Part shown: in pieces, positions 59,714 to 64,000 of the stretch
Layout of the letters: every line of letters starts with the position of its first letter
Numbering within the stretch: position 1 is the first letter of the stretch
Source: Bryum argenteum
Lineage: Eukaryota; Streptophyta; Bryopsida; Bryales; Bryaceae
DNA length: 64,000 nucleotides
Direction: 5' to 3'
Assembly: GCA_037043015.1 (NCBI GenBank)
Contig: CM073323.1
Span: 23,154,758-23,218,757 of the forward strand
Translations under genes and position numbers: made by a program
Notes under the pieces: generated by a model
What the model was told of the DNA's origin: nothing
Database searches by the model: none
Seen by the model: the letters and a program-made list of their open reading frames with translations, nothing else

Positions 59714-60716
59714 TGCTATGGAACAATTAAATATTCTATATAGGTTGTTAGTATTGGCAAAGCTCTAAATCCTTCTCTTTACAAATTGTCGACCTTCCTT
59801 AAATTATATTAAATTGCCACATACTTTGCATGCATCCATGTATAAGTATGAATTTTAATAAAACCAAGAATATTAAGGTCACTTTACCTACTTCTATTCC
59901 TCCTCACTTTGTCCAAAAAAAGAATTTAGCAAAATTTCACAAGGGAAAATCAATTCATGGATTAGCTTTTGAAAATACTCTAAATTCAAAAAGTAGTGGT
60001 ATAGTAAGCTTTAAGAGCGAAGCTAATTAGAATGAAAGTAGAAGTTGTAAGACCCAAATTCAGTTAAATATGGAATCTTAAATTTACACCTTTAGCTTTT
60101 ATAGTTACCAAGTTGAGAAAGGGTGACAAAGTGCAGGATAATGTTGTCTCTTAACCCCTAAATGGTTTTACTCATTTGTACGGAATAGGAAGACATGATA
60201 AAAAGAAGTGTCATAACTGGAAACAAAGGTAAGGTGTTCAAATCTCAACCAAATAATCTCCTAACAGACATCTTGTGTATCATGTAGGTTAGATTTTAAG
60301 TTACAAGGATTTATGAATTGCAAGATCTCAACGTATTAGTAATAAAAAATATCACAAAATCTTCACTTTGAAGTGAAAATGCTACAAATAGAAGTATTGC
60401 AATAAAATAAACCACCAACTAAAAAATGTATACCTCTACTTTAATGACACCCTTGTACTAAGAAAGTCCATCAGAAATTTCTTTGCGCAAATAATGTCCT
60501 TGCAATGGTTATTGAAAATTGCCAAATTAATTTCAAAGGAAAAATAGTCCAAAACTCAACCCTTTGCTCTCGAATCTATGCCTTATCTTCACTACATTTA
60601 TGTTTTCTGTCATGGTTTTCACGACTAAAACTAGACTCTAATTGGAATTCATCACAAAAATCAAGTCAAAATACAACAGTGGATGAAGGAGATATAGCTC
60701 CTCAAAAATCATTCAC
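59714..60716. other. AT-rich spacer
   Basis: It lies between the start of the unknown minus-strand gene and the 3' end of Dof-like gene B. A lone TTAACCCCTAAATGG terminus at 60151 suggests a fragment of a TTAA-flanked element with no visible partner. No gene supported. Confidence 0.45.
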
Positions 60717-62483
60717 TTAATTAATTGGATCTTGGGAATCGTTGTTAAAAAATTGATCAGTGTCAAAGTCTTCGTCATTCAAGGAATCCAATCCCGGAAT
60801 TGGATCGTTCCAATTCCCATTTCCATCCGCCGCATGATTTGAATGAACATCCATCATTTCTCCATCATTTTGGGTATATTCTCCTTGCCCATATTGAGTA
60901 TCGTATTCTTGTTGAGGTTGGCTATAGTCTCCTTGCCCAGATTGAGAATCATATTCTTGTTGAGGTTGGGTATAGTCTCCTTGCCCAGATTGAGAATCAT
61001 ATTCTTGTTGAGGTTGGGTATAGTCTCCTTGCCCAGATTGAGTATCATATTCTTCTTGAGGTTGGATATAGTGTCCTTGCCTAGATTGAGAATCATATTC
61101 TTGTTGGGGTTGGGTATAGTCTCCTTGCCCAGATTGAGTATCATATCCATGTTGAGGATGGTAATAGTTTCCTTGCAAAATTTGGGCATAGTTTCCTTGC
61201 TGAGTCGGGACATAACTTCCTTGCGGAGTTGGGACAAAACTTCCTTGCGGAGTTGGGACAAAACTTCCTTGCGGAGTTGGGACAAAACTTCCTTGCGGAG
61301 TTGGGACAAAACTTCCTTGCAGAGTTGGGACAAAACTTCCTTGCGGAGTTGGGACAAAACTTCCTTGCGGAGTTGGGACAAAACTTCCTTGCGGAGTTGG
61401 GACAAAACTTCCTTGCGGAGTTGGGACAAAACTTCCTTGCGGAGTTGGGACAAAACTTCCTTGCGGATTTGGGACAAAACTTCCTTGCGGAGTTGGGACA
61501 AAACTTCCTTGCGGAGTTGGGACAAAACTTCCTTGCGGAGTTGGGACAAAACTTCCTTGCGGAGTTGGGACAAAACTTACTTGCGGATTTGGGACAAATC
61601 TTCCTTGCGGATTTGGGACAAAACTTCCTTGCGGATTTGGGACAAATTTTCCTTGCGGAGTTGGGACAAAACTTCCTTGCCTAGATTGAGTATGATATTC
61701 TACTTGAGGTTGGTTATGATTCCTTTGCTCAGTTTGACCATAGTTTCCTTGTTGAGTTGGGACACAACTTCCTTGCCAACCTTGGGCATAGTTACATTGT
61801 TGAAGTTGTCCATAGCTCCCTAGCAAAGATTGAGCAATACTTCTTCTCATAGCTTGGTCGTATATTTCTTGCGGAAGTTGGACGTTGCTTCCTTGTACAT
61901 GTTGAACATAGCTTCCTTCCATAGGTTGGATAAAGGTTCCTTCCACATACTCGGTAGGATCTACTTCCGAAGATTGGGCAAAGTCTTCTTGTGAACGTCG
62001 CGTACTACGCTTTGTCACCGAACCTTGGTCTCTACTCTTGTTTACAAGATACACAATTCCATCCTCATTTACCACTTTTTCCGTTTGAAATTGTTTCTTA
62101 CAGTGCAAACATAGAAAACGAGGTTGTTGATCCGATTTCACTCTATGGTTGTTGTAATATTTGAATCGAGCATTGTTGATTGTCAAACAAAACGGGCATT
62201 GCTTGTCAAGATTCCTCAGTTCCTCAGGATCTTTATTCCTCGCTTTGGCATACGTCCTCCCGGCAGGACGGTTATGAGGAACTATCCCGAACATCGTCTT
62301 GCATGCGAGGCATTCATACCGAGGTTGGTCACTCTTATGGTTGTTCAAATACTTGAATCTGCAATTGTTGATTGACTTGCACTTGGGGCACTTCTTCTCA
62401 CGATTCACATGCTCTAGAGGTTCAATAGCTGTAGCATTTCTTGGAGGTTTTTCATCCATCCTTTCATCCGCCATACTTTCCAT
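60717..62483 (-). CDS. Double Dof-like zinc-finger protein with prion-like octapeptide repeats, copy B
   Basis: Intronless, 588 residues from the ATG at 62483 (MESMADERMDEKPP). The frame is open further upstream, but that part aligns with non-coding promoter DNA of copy A, so I reject the earlier ATG. Both Dof-like fingers are essentially identical to copy A through VNEDGIVYLVNKSR. The repeat region differs: about 20 octapeptides of the GSFVPTPQ type, then about six longer units of the DYTQPQQEYDSQSGQG type, close to SYGQ/GYSQ low-complexity domains. The C-terminus is acidic (DPIPGLDSLNDEDFDTDQFF), matching copy A's DPFSGLDTLNEDE. It probably encodes a nuclear protein with DNA-binding and condensing domains; this is inference. 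It is oriented convergently with copy A, 21.5 kb apart. Confidence 0.85.
   Translation of the reverse strand: MESMADERMDEKPPRNATAIEPLEHVNREKKCPKCKSINNCRFKYLNNHKSDQPRYECLACKTMFGIVPHNRPAGRTYAKARNKDPEELRNLDKQCPFCLTINNARFKYYNNHRVKSDQQPRFLCLHCKKQFQTEKVVNEDGIVYLVNKSRDQGSVTKRSTRRSQEDFAQSSEVDPTEYVEGTFIQPMEGSYVQHVQGSNVQLPQEIYDQAMRRSIAQSLLGSYGQLQQCNYAQGWQGSCVPTQQGNYGQTEQRNHNQPQVEYHTQSRQGSFVPTPQGKFVPNPQGSFVPNPQGRFVPNPQVSFVPTPQGSFVPTPQGSFVPTPQGSFVPTPQGSFVPNPQGSFVPTPQGSFVPTPQGSFVPTPQGSFVPTPQGSFVPTPQGSFVPTLQGSFVPTPQGSFVPTPQGSFVPTPQGSFVPTPQGSYVPTQQGNYAQILQGNYYHPQHGYDTQSGQGDYTQPQQEYDSQSRQGHYIQPQEEYDTQSGQGDYTQPQQEYDSQSGQGDYTQPQQEYDSQSGQGDYSQPQQEYDTQYGQGEYTQNDGEMMDVHSNHAADGNGNWNDPIPGLDSLNDEDFDTDQFFNNDSQDPIN
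61200..61680 (-). repeat. 24-bp coding minisatellite (GSFVPTPQ units)
   Basis: About 20 nearly identical 24-bp units. Substitutions change only a few codons (T to N, P to L, S to K or R). Because the unit is a multiple of three, all six frames stay open, which explains the long antisense frames here. Near-identity at the DNA level points to recent expansion. Confidence 0.92.
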
Positions 62484-62785
62484 AGAAACTGTGCGGTTTC
62501 TTAGATGTATTTCACTGATTATAAAAGTTACTTCAATTCTTGCTTCAAAGTAAAATGAAAGTAGATTAAAATCTATGAATGAAGATGAGTTGGTATATAT
62601 ATATATATATATAAATGTTGGATGTAAAGTAAAAGTAAAATATTTTAATAAAAATAGATAGGATCTAAAGTAAAAGACAAAATTCATCAAATTTTATTGT
62701 GAGCTCAAAGTAAAAGTAGAATGTTATTGTAACATGATGTAAAAGATTATTATGGCAAAGACCTAGAGCTACTCATGATTCAAGT
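62484..62785 (-). promoter_or_regulatory. Upstream region of Dof-like gene B, homologous to that of gene A
   Basis: Read on the minus strand it shares TTTTACTTTAGATC, TTTACTTTTACTTTACATCC and CAACTCATCTTCATTC with the sequence before gene A. A (TA)n run near 62597-62613 lies about 115-130 bp before the start codon and could act as a TATA region. Confidence 0.55.
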
Positions 62786-62900
62786 TCACACATGAATGTT
62801 GGGGCTGTTTTTTACTATAGTGGAGAGATCCTTTTGTCATGAATGTAGGGAAAGTCTTAATTGTAATTGGTTGAATGTGTGACCCTTTACTTTTGGGCGT

Positions 62901-63513
62901 TTAATCCCTAGACTTTCCCAATGTTGTTTTGGATGAATGACAAAAACTTTGGCAAGTCAAAACTCGTTTATCTAACTCTGGTTTAGACAAAATCACTTGG
63001 GTTGGGTTCCAAATTAAGTCTTGTTGATATGATAATTTTTTCAGACCAATAAAATGAAGTTTGAATGAATGGCATGCATTTTACTGAAGACACATCTGGT
63101 TTTGGGTGTTAAATAGTGGTTATGTTTTACATTGCAAGACAATTATGTGAAACCAAAAATATAGTTCGATAAATTGTTTTTACTAATCCATGATCTTGAT
63201 ATGAAACTAAATAACTTTCTAGTTGGAAGATTCTTGATCCAAGTACTTTTGGTATTAGATTTGCAATGAAGTTTCCACAATAAAAAAGCGAAAAAGTAGT
63301 TGACTATTAAAGAGCTTTATCTCCTTTATCCACCATTAGATTTTGTCCTTATTTTTTGGCAACAAGAGTCTACTCTTGCTAGCAGAAATCTTGACCAAAT
63401 GGAAGATGTTTTGTACATAAGGCATAGAGTTTAGTGCAAAGAATCTAGATTTGGACTGTTTTCCCTTTGTACTTTTTTTTTGGCAATTTCAACCATTGCA
63501 AAGCTATTTTTTG

Positions 63514-63549
<36 letters not shown>

Positions 63550-63880
63550 CCCAAGATTTCTTTTGGAACAAGGGTAATATTGAGAGAAAGGTAAACAACT
63601 TTCTAATTAATGACTTCTTCATTGTAGTAGCTTTGTTGGTAGAATTTCCACTCTGAAGTGAAAATAATGAAATTTTGTAGCATGTTTTGTGTACTAGTAG
63701 ATTATGATCTCGCAATCTAGAGGCCTCATGACTCAAAATTTGATTCACATGGCTTGAAACAAGTCTATTACAAGTTTGTACATTTGAGATTCAATTAACT
63801 TTTCTTTCGTTTTTGTCTATGTCACTTTTTTTAATAATCAACTTTTTAGCTAAAAATAGGCTGGGACATTTAGGCAGTAA
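62901..63880 (+). mobile_element. 0.98-kb TTAA-flanked element, copy 2
   Basis: The left end is TTAA-TCCCTAGACTTTCCC. The right end read inward is TTAC-TGCCTAAATGTCCC, with one TTAA base changed. The interior matches 42260-43158 in the same direction (GGGTTGGGTTCCAAAT near 63000, GCAAGACAATTATGTGA near 63137). It contains a 30-bp-class poly-T run (about 63518-63549). It is non-coding and the most diverged of the TTAA-ended copies. Confidence 0.6.
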
Positions 63881-64000
63881 TCATTGCCAAGAACATGATA
63901 TGTTGGTGGTAAAGTTTGGGGTTGGAAAATAAAATAACATGACCTCCTACATGTTGCCATTTTCTAAAGAAGGACTTGTCTAAAGGTGAAATTTTATCGT

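Noticed and set aside
60843-61823. Long open frames on the plus strand across gene B repeats (RSWDKTSL and GQNFLAEL repeats)
   Set aside because: They arise because the 24-bp repeat unit is a multiple of three and keeps other frames open. They lack the zinc-finger part and lie antisense to the conserved gene.
62484-62690. Upstream in-frame extension of gene B starting with a hydrophobic segment
   Set aside because: This part aligns with non-coding upstream DNA of gene A and is TA-rich. The ATG at 62483 is the better start.

Overview
The window is nuclear DNA of a land plant. It carries a class III secretory peroxidase, a MAP70 microtubule-associated protein, the mitochondrial complex III subunit QCR9, an ABCC-type ABC transporter and a pair of Dof-like zinc-finger genes, and all but the last pair have short GT-AG introns. 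Genes are sparse. They sit in relatively GC-rich islands (about 8-16, 28-36 and 46-52 kb) separated by AT-rich tracts full of small non-autonomous mobile elements and simple repeats. No large autonomous transposon or LTR element was recognised. I cannot fix the species; a non-seed plant is a guess only.

Layout. 1-8 kb: AT-rich repeat territory ending in two inverted copies of a TTAA-flanked MITE. 8.7-9.8 kb: two-exon peroxidase (+). 10.5-13.4 kb: multi-exon gene of unknown function (+) with tandem repeats inside two introns. 15.0-16.3 kb: QCR9 (-). 17.6-22.2 kb: SINEs, including one with a 5S-rRNA head and two with tRNA-like heads, all sharing a 3' tail that ends in (ATCT)n. 24.3-25.3 kb: a 0.94-kb TTAA-flanked element. 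28.9-33.0 kb: 11-exon MAP70 gene (+). 37.4-39.2 kb and 60.7-62.5 kb: two intronless, convergently oriented, recently duplicated genes encoding two tandem Dof-like zinc fingers plus a very long Q/N/Y/S/G-rich octapeptide repeat. 43.8-45.5 kb: a 1.7-kb almost perfect ATCT array grown from a SINE tail. 46.2-51.8 kb: 12-exon ABCC gene (-) whose frame is intact but whose ATPase motifs are damaged in both halves. 55.4-59.7 kb: a nine-exon gene of unknown function (-) that I reconstructed splice by splice.

The genes do not form a pathway. The most unusual items are the double-Dof/prion-like-repeat gene pair, the 5S-headed SINE with a perfect 12-bp target-site duplication, the TTAA/CCC-ended MITEs that resemble piggyBac termini, and the full-length ABCC protein lacking key nucleotide-binding residues.
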